Below, in pieces: positions 1-5,746 of a stretch of 10,177 nt of DNA; the first letter of the stretch is position 1, and each line of letters starts with the position of its first letter. The stretch spans positions 1 to 10,177 of the forward strand of contig JBKHBQ010000139.1 of NCBI GenBank assembly GCA_046542305.1, read 5' to 3'. A model generated the notes under the pieces. That model saw only the letters and a program-made list of their open reading frames with translations. It was not told the DNA's origin and made no database searches. A program made the position numbers and the translations under genes. This DNA is from JBKHBQ01 sp046542305 (GTDB lineage Bacteria > Bacteroidota > Bacteroidia > Bacteroidales > 4484-276).

Positions 1-2970
1 GCCTGGGAAATCGATACCGACAATATCCATTGCTCGAGTTATTTCTTTAAGATATTTGGTATATCGCCACTTACCAGTTACCGGCACCTGATGGACCGGC
101 TCAATAAAATCATTCATCCCGAATACAGGCATTACATCAACAAAAAAATCGACCGTGCCATCCGTAAAGGTACCACCGAATCGCTGACTTACCGCATAAC
201 GCTTCCTGACGGCGACGAAAGGTGGATCATGGAAGAGGTGAGCCTGCTGGGTGATGTTTATAAGAAAAAGCAGATCCTTATCGGAACCATCCGTGACATT
301 ACCGATCAAAAACGTGCCGAGGACAAATTGCGCGAATACCTGCTCATCGTGTCCTCTTCGAGCGAGCTGATGTCGCTGATCAGCCCGGATTACCGCTATA
401 TCAATGTTAATCAGGCCTACCTCGATGCATATCAGCGAACCTCCGACGAAATTGAAGGGCATACGGTGGCCGAAATGTTCGGTGAGGAAAACTTCGAAAA
501 CCTTATCCGCCCCAACATCGACAGGTGCCTGCTTGGCGAAAGCATTACCGATAAATACTGGTTCTGCTTTCCCGATGGCAGCCGCAGGTTTATGGATGTG
601 AAATATAATCCGGTGCGCGAGGTGGATGGAACCATCTCGGGGGTTACCGTTAGTGCACGCGACATTACCGACCTGAAAAATACCGAGGAGCAGTTGCTGA
701 TCTTTAAGCGTTTTGCCGAGGAATCGGGTATCGGGTTCGGAATGGCCGGTATGGAAGGCATCATTACTTATGTGAACTCCACCCTGTGCAGGATGGCCGG
801 ATTTAATAAACCCGAAGATGTGATCGGGCTTTCCGTGTGGGAAACTTACCTTGAAAATCATCTCGACCTGATCCGCAACAAAATTGTGCCCGCCATCAAA
901 GAAAAGGGGCAATGGACCGGCGAGATAGATCTCCGGCGGCGCGACGGCGAGGTGATCCACACCATCGAAAATTTCTTCTTAATTCGCGATGAAGAAGACA
1001 ATCCGGTGTCGTATGCCATAAGTGTGACAGACATCTCCGATCGCAAACTGGCTGAAGAAGCCCTTCAGCGCAGCGAAAGCAATTTCAGGTCGATCTTTAC
1101 CAATGCGGCTATCGGGATCGACGTAGTGGATGAAAATGGCCGTTTTCTGCAGGTAAATCAGGCATTGGCCGATATGATGGGTTATACAAAGGAAGAGCTG
1201 ATGAAACTCAGCATTCCCGACGTTACCTTTCCCGAAGATCTTGAAAAAAGTAAAAATCCGCTCAGGAGCTTATTCGACGGCGTTTCTGATAAATACAGGC
1301 TGGAAAAAAGATATGTGCGGCAGGATGGAAGTATTTTCTGGGCCGACCTTTCGGTGACGGTGTATTATGATGTGACGGAAAAACGAAAGCAGGCCATCGG
1401 CACGATCATCGACATCAGCGAATCGAAAATGCTTCAGCAGGAATTGCAGCGCTCGAGGGAGGAAGCCATCAAGGCCAATCAGGCCAAGTCAGAATTTCTG
1501 GCCAACATGAGCCACGAAATCCGTACGCCGCTCAATGCGGTGATCGGCTTTACCGAACTGCTCGAAACCATGGTGACGGATAACAAACAGTTCAGTTACC
1601 TGGAGTCGATCAAATCGGGCGGAAAAAACCTGCTGATCCTCATCAACGACATCCTCGACCTTTCCAAAATTGAAGCCGGAAAACTTGAATTTAAATATGA
1701 ACCTATCAACCCCTATTCCCTGATCAATGAAATCCGTCAGATCTTTGCGCTAAAAATCCGCGAAAAAGATCTTGAATTTATCATAGAGGTAGATGATGAA
1801 ATCCCACAAAGCCTTATCCTGGATGAGGTCAGGGTGCGCCAGGTAATTTTTAACCTGATTGGCAATGCCATTAAATTTACCGAAAAGGGATATGTAAAAT
1901 TCAGTGTTAAAAAGATCTATACCAGCGAAGATACTTCACGCATCGACCTTAAGGTGGCTGTTGAAGATACAGGAATTGGCATACCAGCAGATCAGCAACG
2001 GCGGATTTTCGATGCGTTTCAGCAACAAAGCGGACAAAGCACGCGCAAATACGGCGGAACCGGCCTGGGGCTTTCCATCAGCAAGCGCCTTGTGGAGATG
2101 ATGGGAGGGGAGATCGGCCTGGACAGCGAACCGGGAAAAGGTTCGGTTTTCAGGTTTACCCTGAAAGATGTTGCCGTGGGTGCTTCTGTGGATACACGCG
2201 AGGATACCGAAGATCTGGATATTTCAGAAATCAAATTTTCGCCTGCACGAATCATGGTGGTCGACGACGTGGAGTCCAACCGCAGGTTGATCGGCGAAAA
2301 CTTCACCTCGCCCGATTTCCGGGTGATGGAAGCAGAGGATGGACACAAGGCAGTTTTGTTTGCCAACCAGTTCAAGCCCGATCTTATCTTTATGGATATC
2401 CGCATGCCCGTGATGGATGGATTTGAGGCTACGAGGCTCATCAAAACCAGAAAGTCCACGCAAAAGATCAAGGTCATTGCCCTTACGGCATCCATGCGAA
2501 GCGAAGATCAGGAAGGCGATTACAGAAAGTATTTCGACGGATATCTCCGCAAGCCGGTCACCCGTGTTGAACTGTTCAGGGAACTCATGCGCTTTATTCC
2601 CTATACCATTTCCGCGAAAACGGAAAGCGGTGAAAAAGCCGCACGTTCAGAGGAAAAGCCTGATGAACTGCCGGTGCTTACAGCGGGTCAGTACAACGAA
2701 CTGGTGTCGATGATCGAGGGCGACCTGAAATCACGTTGGGAGGAAGCCCGACTTTACCAGATGTCGGACGAGATGGAGGCACTGGGCAACCTGCTGATCA
2801 GCACGGGCCGAAAATTCGGGATCAGCCCTATGGTAAAGCATGGCGAAAACCTGATGGCAGCAGTGGATAGTTTCGACCTGGATAAAATGGAGCGCTGCCT
2901 CGAGGATTATCCTTTGCTTGTTAAAAGCATTAAAAGGGACATTCAGGTGAAGAAAGAGGATAAAAGTTAA
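1..2970 (+). CDS. Multi-PAS hybrid histidine kinase with C-terminal receiver (5' end outside window)
   Basis: This is a sensor kinase of a two-component phosphorelay, and its ligand is unknown. The frame is open from base 1. The first in-frame ATG (91) falls inside a PAS domain, so the real start is upstream. Numbering from that Met, four PAS domains are visible. The first is cut by the window edge and ends near residue 75. The others lie near 84-198, 205-322 and 328-447, each closing with a D-I-[TS]-[DE] PAC-type motif. A short helix leads into HisKA with phospho-acceptor His475 (SHEIRTPLN). HATPase_c follows, with the N-box at N588/N592, G1 DTGIG at 626-630 and G2 GGTGLGLS at 655-662. A receiver spans about 719-835 with Asp769 and Lys821. 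The last ~120 residues are helical and lack the His-x-x-Lys-Gly of an HPt domain. No membrane segment is visible in the part seen, so this part is probably cytoplasmic. It precedes a REC-kinase and a response regulator on the same strand. Confidence 0.95.
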   Translation, partial: AWEIDTDNIHCSSYFFKIFGISPLTSYRHLMDRLNKIIHPEYRHYINKKIDRAIRKGTTESLTYRITLPDGDERWIMEEVSLLGDVYKKKQILIGTIRDITDQKRAEDKLREYLLIVSSSSELMSLISPDYRYINVNQAYLDAYQRTSDEIEGHTVAEMFGEENFENLIRPNIDRCLLGESITDKYWFCFPDGSRRFMDVKYNPVREVDGTISGVTVSARDITDLKNTEEQLLIFKRFAEESGIGFGMAGMEGIITYVNSTLCRMAGFNKPEDVIGLSVWETYLENHLDLIRNKIVPAIKEKGQWTGEIDLRRRDGEVIHTIENFFLIRDEEDNPVSYAISVTDISDRKLAEEALQRSESNFRSIFTNAAIGIDVVDENGRFLQVNQALADMMGYTKEELMKLSIPDVTFPEDLEKSKNPLRSLFDGVSDKYRLEKRYVRQDGSIFWADLSVTVYYDVTEKRKQAIGTIIDISESKMLQQELQRSREEAIKANQAKSEFLANMSHEIRTPLNAVIGFTELLETMVTDNKQFSYLESIKSGGKNLLILINDILDLSKIEAGKLEFKYEPINPYSLINEIRQIFALKIREKDLEFIIEVDDEIPQSLILDEVRVRQVIFNLIGNAIKFTEKGYVKFSVKKIYTSEDTSRIDLKVAVEDTGIGIPADQQRRIFDAFQQQSGQSTRKYGGTGLGLSISKRLVEMMGGEIGLDSEPGKGSVFRFTLKDVAVGASVDTREDTEDLDISEIKFSPARIMVVDDVESNRRLIGENFTSPDFRVMEAEDGHKAVLFANQFKPDLIFMDIRMPVMDGFEATRLIKTRKSTQKIKVIALTASMRSEDQEGDYRKYFDGYLRKPVTRVELFRELMRFIPYTISAKTESGEKAARSEEKPDELPVLTAGQYNELVSMIEGDLKSRWEEARLYQMSDEMEALGNLLISTGRKFGISPMVKHGENLMAAVDSFDLDKMERCLEDYPLLVKSIKRDIQVKKEDKS

Positions 2971-2973
2971 AAG

Positions 2974-3004
2974 TTTGCAGGCTTGGAATGATTTGCTATT
3001 TTTG
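2974..3004 (+). promoter_or_regulatory. Bacteroidota-type housekeeping promoter for the REC-kinase/regulator operon
   Basis: TTTG at 2974-2977 is followed after exactly 19 bases by TATTTTTG at 2997-3004. This is the -33/-7 arrangement (TTTG-N19-TAnnTTTG) known for the primary sigma factor of Bacteroidota. It sits in the 78-bp gap after the hybrid kinase and 45 bp before the ATG at 3049. The downstream pair can therefore probably be transcribed independently of the upstream kinase, from about position 3011. There is no Shine-Dalgarno sequence before the ATG. Confidence 0.6.
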
Positions 3005-3048
3005 ATGGCGTAAGATGCGCTTGCCATCTGTTCAGGCTAATTTCGAAA

Positions 3049-4170
3049 ATGCCAATGGATCAAAATCCTAAAATATTGCTGGTCGATGATAACCCGATTA
3101 ATATCAGGGTTGCTGCCAAAATACTGCGGTTGAACCAGTATAACATTTCGTTTTCACTCAGCGGAAAAGATGCCATTCAAAAAGCACAATCCGTGGATTT
3201 CGACTTGATCCTGCTCGATATAATGATGCCTGAAATGGACGGGTACGAAGTATGCAAGCGGCTTAAGGAGGATTCCAGGACCAGCAGAATCCCCGTAATT
3301 TTCTTGACGGCGAAAACTGAACCCGAAAATGTGGTGAAGGCTTTTGAATTGGGAGGAGCGGATTATGTGACCAAGCCTTTCAACGGCAAGGAGCTGCTGT
3401 CGCGTGTGAGTACGCATGTCCGCCTGAAACGATGGGGCGAGCAGCTCGAAGAGGCCAACCTGAAACTGAAAGAAGCCAATGATACCAAGGACAAGATGTT
3501 TTCGATCATCAGCCACGATCTGCTGGGACCCTTCGGAAATATCAGGGAATCGCTGAATATGATTGCCAACGATGAAGTGTCGATGGATGAAAAAAGCATG
3601 CAGTCATTTCTGAAGGCCATATGGAATTCGATCAACACAGCTTATTCGCTGCTCGAAAATCTGCTTTACTGGGCCAGAAGTCAGCAGGGCCGGATGGTGT
3701 ACAAACCGAAAATGATCGACCTCAATCAGATGGTTCACGAAACTTTTACCCTGCTCAGCGGCCTTGCCGCCAACAAATCCATTGAGCTGAAAAGCAACCT
3801 GATAAAAGAATATAAGGTATTTGCAGATAAAAATGCGGTGAAGACAATCCTGCGAAACCTGGTGTCGAACGCCATTAAATTCACCAATCCGGGGGGGACC
3901 ATATCGGTAAAAATATCAGACATAAACAATGATTTCGTGCAAATTTCAGTTATAGATACCGGTATTGGAATGAATGATGAAGAATTGAAGCGCATCTTTA
4001 AAAAATATAAAGCCGATCCCAAATGGGGAACCAGGGGAGAAAAGGGTGTGGGCCTGGGCCTGGTGATCACCCGCGAATTCGTGGAAAAACACGGAGGCGA
4101 TCTCTGGGTTGAAAGCCGGGAAGGCGATGGAAGCAAGTTTCATTTTACGTTACCGAAAACAGAATTATAG
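3049..4170 (+). CDS. Soluble REC-histidine kinase (response regulator receiver fused to HisKA/HATPase)
   Basis: This 373-residue protein has an inverted architecture: the receiver is at the N-terminus and the kinase at the C-terminus. The receiver (8-124) has the acidic pair Asp15/Asp16 region, phospho-acceptor Asp57 (LLDIMMPEMDG), Thr87 and Lys109. A short helical linker (125-148) leads to HisKA with His156 in ISHDLLGPF, a variant H-box with Asp after the His. HATPase_c carries N270/N274, D303 (DTGIG) and a glycine-rich G2 lid at 330-338. There are no transmembrane or PAS segments, so its input is presumably phosphorylation of Asp57 by another kinase, perhaps the hybrid kinase encoded upstream. 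The start is the ATG at 3049; a second ATG at 3055 is possible. The stop is 3 bp before the next gene, so the two are translated from one message. Confidence 0.95.
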   Translation: MPMDQNPKILLVDDNPINIRVAAKILRLNQYNISFSLSGKDAIQKAQSVDFDLILLDIMMPEMDGYEVCKRLKEDSRTSRIPVIFLTAKTEPENVVKAFELGGADYVTKPFNGKELLSRVSTHVRLKRWGEQLEEANLKLKEANDTKDKMFSIISHDLLGPFGNIRESLNMIANDEVSMDEKSMQSFLKAIWNSINTAYSLLENLLYWARSQQGRMVYKPKMIDLNQMVHETFTLLSGLAANKSIELKSNLIKEYKVFADKNAVKTILRNLVSNAIKFTNPGGTISVKISDINNDFVQISVIDTGIGMNDEELKRIFKKYKADPKWGTRGEKGVGLGLVITREFVEKHGGDLWVESREGDGSKFHFTLPKTEL

Positions 4171-4173
4171 CAC

Positions 4174-5043
4174 ATGGAAAACAGCGAAGAAACAAAAAAG
4201 AAGATTTTGATCGTTGACGACATTCCCAAAAATATCGAGTTGGCGGCAAATATTTTGCAAACCAAAAACTACAACATCACCTTTGCAAAAAGCGGTCAGT
4301 CAGCATTGGAGAAGGTACAGTCGATCGATTTCGACCTGATCTTGCTCGATGTGATGATGCCCGAAATGGATGGTTTCGAGGTGTGTAAAAAGCTTAAGGA
4401 CGATCCGGACACCAGGGATATTCCTGTAATTTTTCTTACAGCCAAATCCGAAACCGAAAATGTGGTGAAGGGTTTTGAACTCGGAGCTGTGGATTACGTT
4501 ACCAAGCCTTTCAAAACCGAGGAACTGCTGGCCCGCGTGAAAACTCATATCGATATCCGAGGAAAAATCCTGGAAAAAGAACAGCTCGAAAAGCAGTTGA
4601 TCGAAAAGCAGGCAAAGGGTGAAACTGATACCGGCGAGCCCGGCGACGAAGAACTGATGCAGCAGCTCGAAGAAAAGAAGAAGGAACTCGACAATGTAAC
4701 CCTCTTCTATGAACTCAGAAGCCAGCTCGATAAACTGATCCAGGACAAGAGCCCGGTGGCCCGAATGGAGATCCGCCATATCAAGGAAATGATCTCCAAT
4801 CTTTTCATCGATAAAAGCAATCAGGAGTTTCACCGTGCATTAAAAAACCAATTTCCGAAGCTTACTTTCGACGACCTCAGGCTGTGTTCATACCTTAAGC
4901 AGCGTTTTCTCAACGTGGAGATCGCCGAATTTCTCGAAACCTCACCTGAGGCCATCTATACCAGAAAATCCAGGCTAAGGCAGAAACTGGGCCTGACGAA
5001 AGATCAGGATATCTCAGATTTTCTTTCCAATTACAAGTTTTAA
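4174..5043 (+). CDS. Response regulator: REC, coiled coil, LuxR-like HTH
   Basis: This 289-residue regulator is the likely output of the kinase genes before it. The receiver (10-126) has Asp15/Asp16, phospho-acceptor Asp59, Thr89 and Lys111. It is about two-thirds identical to the receiver of the preceding protein by manual count. Residues 127-190 are rich in E, K, Q and L and look like a coiled coil, probably for dimerisation. The C-terminus (about 226-285) reads as a LuxR/GerE-type helix-turn-helix of the kind attached to Bacteroidota regulators. It has the F-x-D-L-R-L-C opening, N-V-E-I-A-E-F-L and a R-K-S-R-L-R-Q-K-L-G-L recognition part. It has no AAA+ domain, so it cannot itself activate sigma-54 promoters. 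The start is ATG 4174, three bases after the upstream stop. No intrinsic terminator lies directly behind it; the next one is at 5285-5376. Confidence 0.93.
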   Translation: MENSEETKKKILIVDDIPKNIELAANILQTKNYNITFAKSGQSALEKVQSIDFDLILLDVMMPEMDGFEVCKKLKDDPDTRDIPVIFLTAKSETENVVKGFELGAVDYVTKPFKTEELLARVKTHIDIRGKILEKEQLEKQLIEKQAKGETDTGEPGDEELMQQLEEKKKELDNVTLFYELRSQLDKLIQDKSPVARMEIRHIKEMISNLFIDKSNQEFHRALKNQFPKLTFDDLRLCSYLKQRFLNVEIAEFLETSPEAIYTRKSRLRQKLGLTKDQDISDFLSNYKF

Positions 5044-5083
5044 AACACTTTTTTCTACCGCTTGTAAACATTGATATCAGTGA

Positions 5084-5124
5084 ACTACACGGCTTGCATC
5101 AAGAGAATGTAAGATCGTGTAAGT
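5084..5124. repeat. Long imperfect dyad upstream of the first -24/-12 element
   Basis: ACTACACG (5084-5091) pairs with CGTGTAAGT (5116-5124) through one bulged base. Inside it, TTGCAT (5094-5099) pairs with ATGTAA (5107-5112) around a 7-base loop. It is not followed by a T-run, so it is not a terminator. Its centre lies about 70 bp before the start expected from the -24/-12 element at 5150. This is close to where enhancer sites of sigma-54 activators are found. It contains two TGTAA words spaced 10 bp apart. It could equally be an RNA hairpin in the regulator operon's 3' UTR. Confidence 0.45.
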
Positions 5125-5149
5125 ATTCGCATGTCAATGTTTTAAAAGT

Positions 5150-5167
5150 TTGGCTGTAATTTTGCAA
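5150..5167 (+). promoter_or_regulatory. Candidate sigma-54 (-24/-12) promoter 1
   Basis: TTGGC (5150-5154), seven bases, then TTGCA (5162-5166). The invariant GG (5152-5153) and GC (5164-5165) are separated by exactly 10 bases, as sigma-54 requires. The two bases after TGGC differ from the best consensus. Transcription would start near 5176. The same stretch contains TAATTTTG (5157-5164), a match to the housekeeping -7 element, but there is no TTTG about 19 bases before it. Confidence 0.5.
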
Positions 5168-5186
5168 TGTTTTTAGTTAGTGAATG

Positions 5187-5223
5187 ATTAATCGCAACCA
5201 AACAGGTCAATTGGTTGATTAAT
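5187..5223. repeat. Inverted repeat with TTGGTT hexamers
   Basis: ATTAATC + AACCAA (5187-5193, 5196-5201) is complementary to TTGGTT + GATTAAT (5211-5223). This makes a 13-bp stem with a 2-base bulge and a 9-base loop. Further direct copies of TTGGTT occur at 5225-5230 and 5249-5254. It lies just inside the predicted transcript 1, so it may be an RNA stem or a protein-binding dyad. Confidence 0.5.
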
Positions 5224-5284
5224 TTTGGTTAGTAAACTTTTATTGTACTTGGTTGAACTCAGGTAACAATTGACTGATCACTTC

Positions 5285-5322
5285 GATACCGGGTGATGTT
5301 AAAAATAAACGGTATCTTTTTT
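5285..5322 (+). terminator. Possible intrinsic terminator (first of a tandem pair)
   Basis: GATACCG (5285-5291) pairs with CGGTATC (5310-5316) around an 18-base A-rich loop and is followed directly by six T (5317-5322). The stem is short and the loop long, so on its own it is weaker than the hairpin that follows 18 bases later. Confidence 0.45.
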
Positions 5323-5340
5323 CATAAACGTCAGGTACCA

Positions 5341-5376
5341 GGAAACCTGCCCGAAAGGGTGGGTTTCCATTTTTTT
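5341..5376 (+). terminator. Strong intrinsic terminator
   Basis: A 12-bp stem (5341-5352 with 5357-5368, including two G-U pairs) is closed by a GAAA tetraloop and followed by A and seven T (5370-5376). There is no T-run on the other strand, so it acts on + strand transcripts: either candidate RNA 1 or read-through from the regulator operon that ends at 5043. Confidence 0.75.
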
Positions 5377-5540
5377 AGGTGATGATGGTTGATGATACGA
5401 ACGTTCTGATCCGTAAAGCGACTGGCTGAAAAAACTTGAAATATGACTTCAGTTTGCCCCGGCGACAATCCCTGACCGGTGAATATTGCAGTGTGTAAAA
5501 TTTTTCCCATTGTAAGGAAATGCAAGGTAAGGCTTTTGTT

Positions 5541-5558
5541 TTGGCATGAACATTGCAT
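5541..5558 (+). promoter_or_regulatory. Candidate sigma-54 (-24/-12) promoter 2
   Basis: TTGGC (5541-5545), seven bases, then TTGCA (5553-5557). GG (5543-5544) and GC (5555-5556) are 10 bases apart. Reading TTGGCATG-N4-TTGCA, it is very close to the sigma-54 consensus, and no housekeeping -7 element overlaps it. The start would be near 5567. The 165 bp between the previous terminator and this site contain GAACGTTC (5399-5406) and other short dyads that could serve as activator sites. Confidence 0.6.
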
Positions 5559-5611
5559 AAACAAAGAATGTTTGAAGTAATTGCTTGTGAAGCAAGAAAA
5601 TGAAAGAAAAT

Positions 5612-5651
5612 AAAAAACCAATTATCACGTTTAATTAGTATAGTGATTGGT
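5612..5651 (-). terminator. Possible second terminator of the dnaA operon
   Basis: On the minus strand ACCAATCAC (5651-5643) pairs with GTG-ATA-ATTGGT (5628-5617, 3-base bulge) and is followed by a T-rich run ending near 5612. It lies behind the better placed hairpin at 5662-5691 and may be a back-up. Confidence 0.35.
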
Positions 5652-5661
5652 AAAAATATTT

Positions 5662-5691
5662 AAAAAATGCATATTGTTCCAAACAATGCAT
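5662..5691 (-). terminator. Likely terminator of the dnaA operon
   Basis: On the minus strand ATGCATTGTT pairs with AACA-AT-ATGCAT (one 2-base bulge, 3-base loop), a 10-bp stem ending in a run of T (5667-5662). It starts 53 bp after the stop of the methyltransferase gene, the last gene of the operon. The stem is AT-rich, so termination may be partial. Confidence 0.5.
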
Positions 5692-5706
5692 GTAATCCTC
5701 CTTTTC

Positions 5707-5746
5707 GATCCCGGGTTGTTTCTCCAACACCCGGGATCACTTTTTT
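5707..5746 (+). terminator. Strong intrinsic terminator, + strand
   Basis: GATCCCGGGT (5707-5716) pairs perfectly with ACCCGGGATC (5729-5738), followed by AC and six T (5741-5746). The reverse strand has no T-run after the stem, so it terminates rightward transcription. Its T-run overlaps the stop codon of the convergent methyltransferase gene. A rightward terminator here implies a rightward transcript, although no protein gene precedes it; this supports candidate RNA 2. Confidence 0.75.

Larger units (their letters stand above)
5176..5376 (+). ncRNA. Candidate small RNA 1 (sigma-54-dependent)
   Basis: The transcript is inferred to run from the start predicted by the -24/-12 element to the terminator at 5341-5376, about 200 nt. 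It would be about 147 nt if the earlier hairpin and T-run at 5285-5322 are used. Near its 5' end it could fold as the 5187-5223 stem. It contains a 12-codon frame (5184-5222), too short to call coding. Both ends are predictions from signals only. The alternative is that the terminators simply end the regulator operon after a long 3' UTR. Confidence 0.35.
5044..5744. other. 700-bp signal-rich intergenic region with no credible protein gene
   Basis: This stretch separates the response-regulator operon from the convergent dnaA operon. It holds two sigma-54-like promoters on the + strand (5150 and 5541), three + strand terminator hairpins (5285-5322, 5341-5376, 5707-5746), two hairpins with minus-strand T-runs (5612-5651, 5662-5691), a long dyad (5084-5124), a second dyad (5187-5223) and clustered TTGGTT hexamers. 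The only long reading frame (minus strand, 5331-5621) has no recognisable motif, runs through these elements and is probably not coding. The simplest reading is two short + strand transcripts in tandem. Confidence 0.6.
5567..5746 (+). ncRNA. Candidate small RNA 2 (sigma-54-dependent)
   Basis: About 180 nt are predicted from the -24/-12 element at 5541 to the terminator at 5707-5746. Within it are a stem at 5581-5595 (TTGCTT-GTG-AAGCAA), a bulged stem at 5617-5651, a stem at 5667-5691 and the terminator stem. Between the last two lies an unpaired CCTCCTTT (5697-5704), which resembles the anti-Shine-Dalgarno end of 16S rRNA. Two tiny frames (11 codons at 5568, 12 codons at 5600, overlapping as ATGA) are present but not convincing. 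Caveat: the two middle stems also look like terminators for the opposite strand. Confidence 0.45.

Noticed and set aside
91..93. ATG at 91 as the true start of the hybrid kinase
   Set aside because: The frame is open from base 1 and the residues before it complete a PAS domain, so the gene begins upstream of the window.
2019..2495. 158-residue minus-strand frame opposite the hybrid kinase, and the 149-residue + strand frame at 8026-8475 opposite dnaA
   Set aside because: Both lie entirely within conserved genes on the other strand and encode nothing recognisable.
2596..2970. HPt domain at the end of the hybrid kinase
   Set aside because: Helical character fits, but the phospho-accepting His with its Lys-Gly context is absent.
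4300..4833. 177-residue minus-strand reading frame opposite the response regulator
   Set aside because: It is the antisense shadow of a clearly conserved receiver domain, with no motif of its own.
5037..5053. Terminator directly behind the response-regulator gene
   Set aside because: There is a T-run, but the only symmetric sequence before it (GTTTTAAAAC) has no loop and cannot form a useful stem.
5328..5352. Resemblance of AGGAAACCTGCC to the 3' conserved box of cobalamin riboswitches
   Set aside because: No other cobalamin-riboswitch boxes are found upstream, the bases are accounted for as the left arm of the terminator stem, and no transporter gene follows.
5331..5621. 96-residue minus-strand reading frame in the intergenic region
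   Set aside because: No recognisable motif. It runs straight through the strong + strand terminator, promoter 2 and parts of candidate RNA 2, and its composition does not look like a protein-coding gene of this genome.
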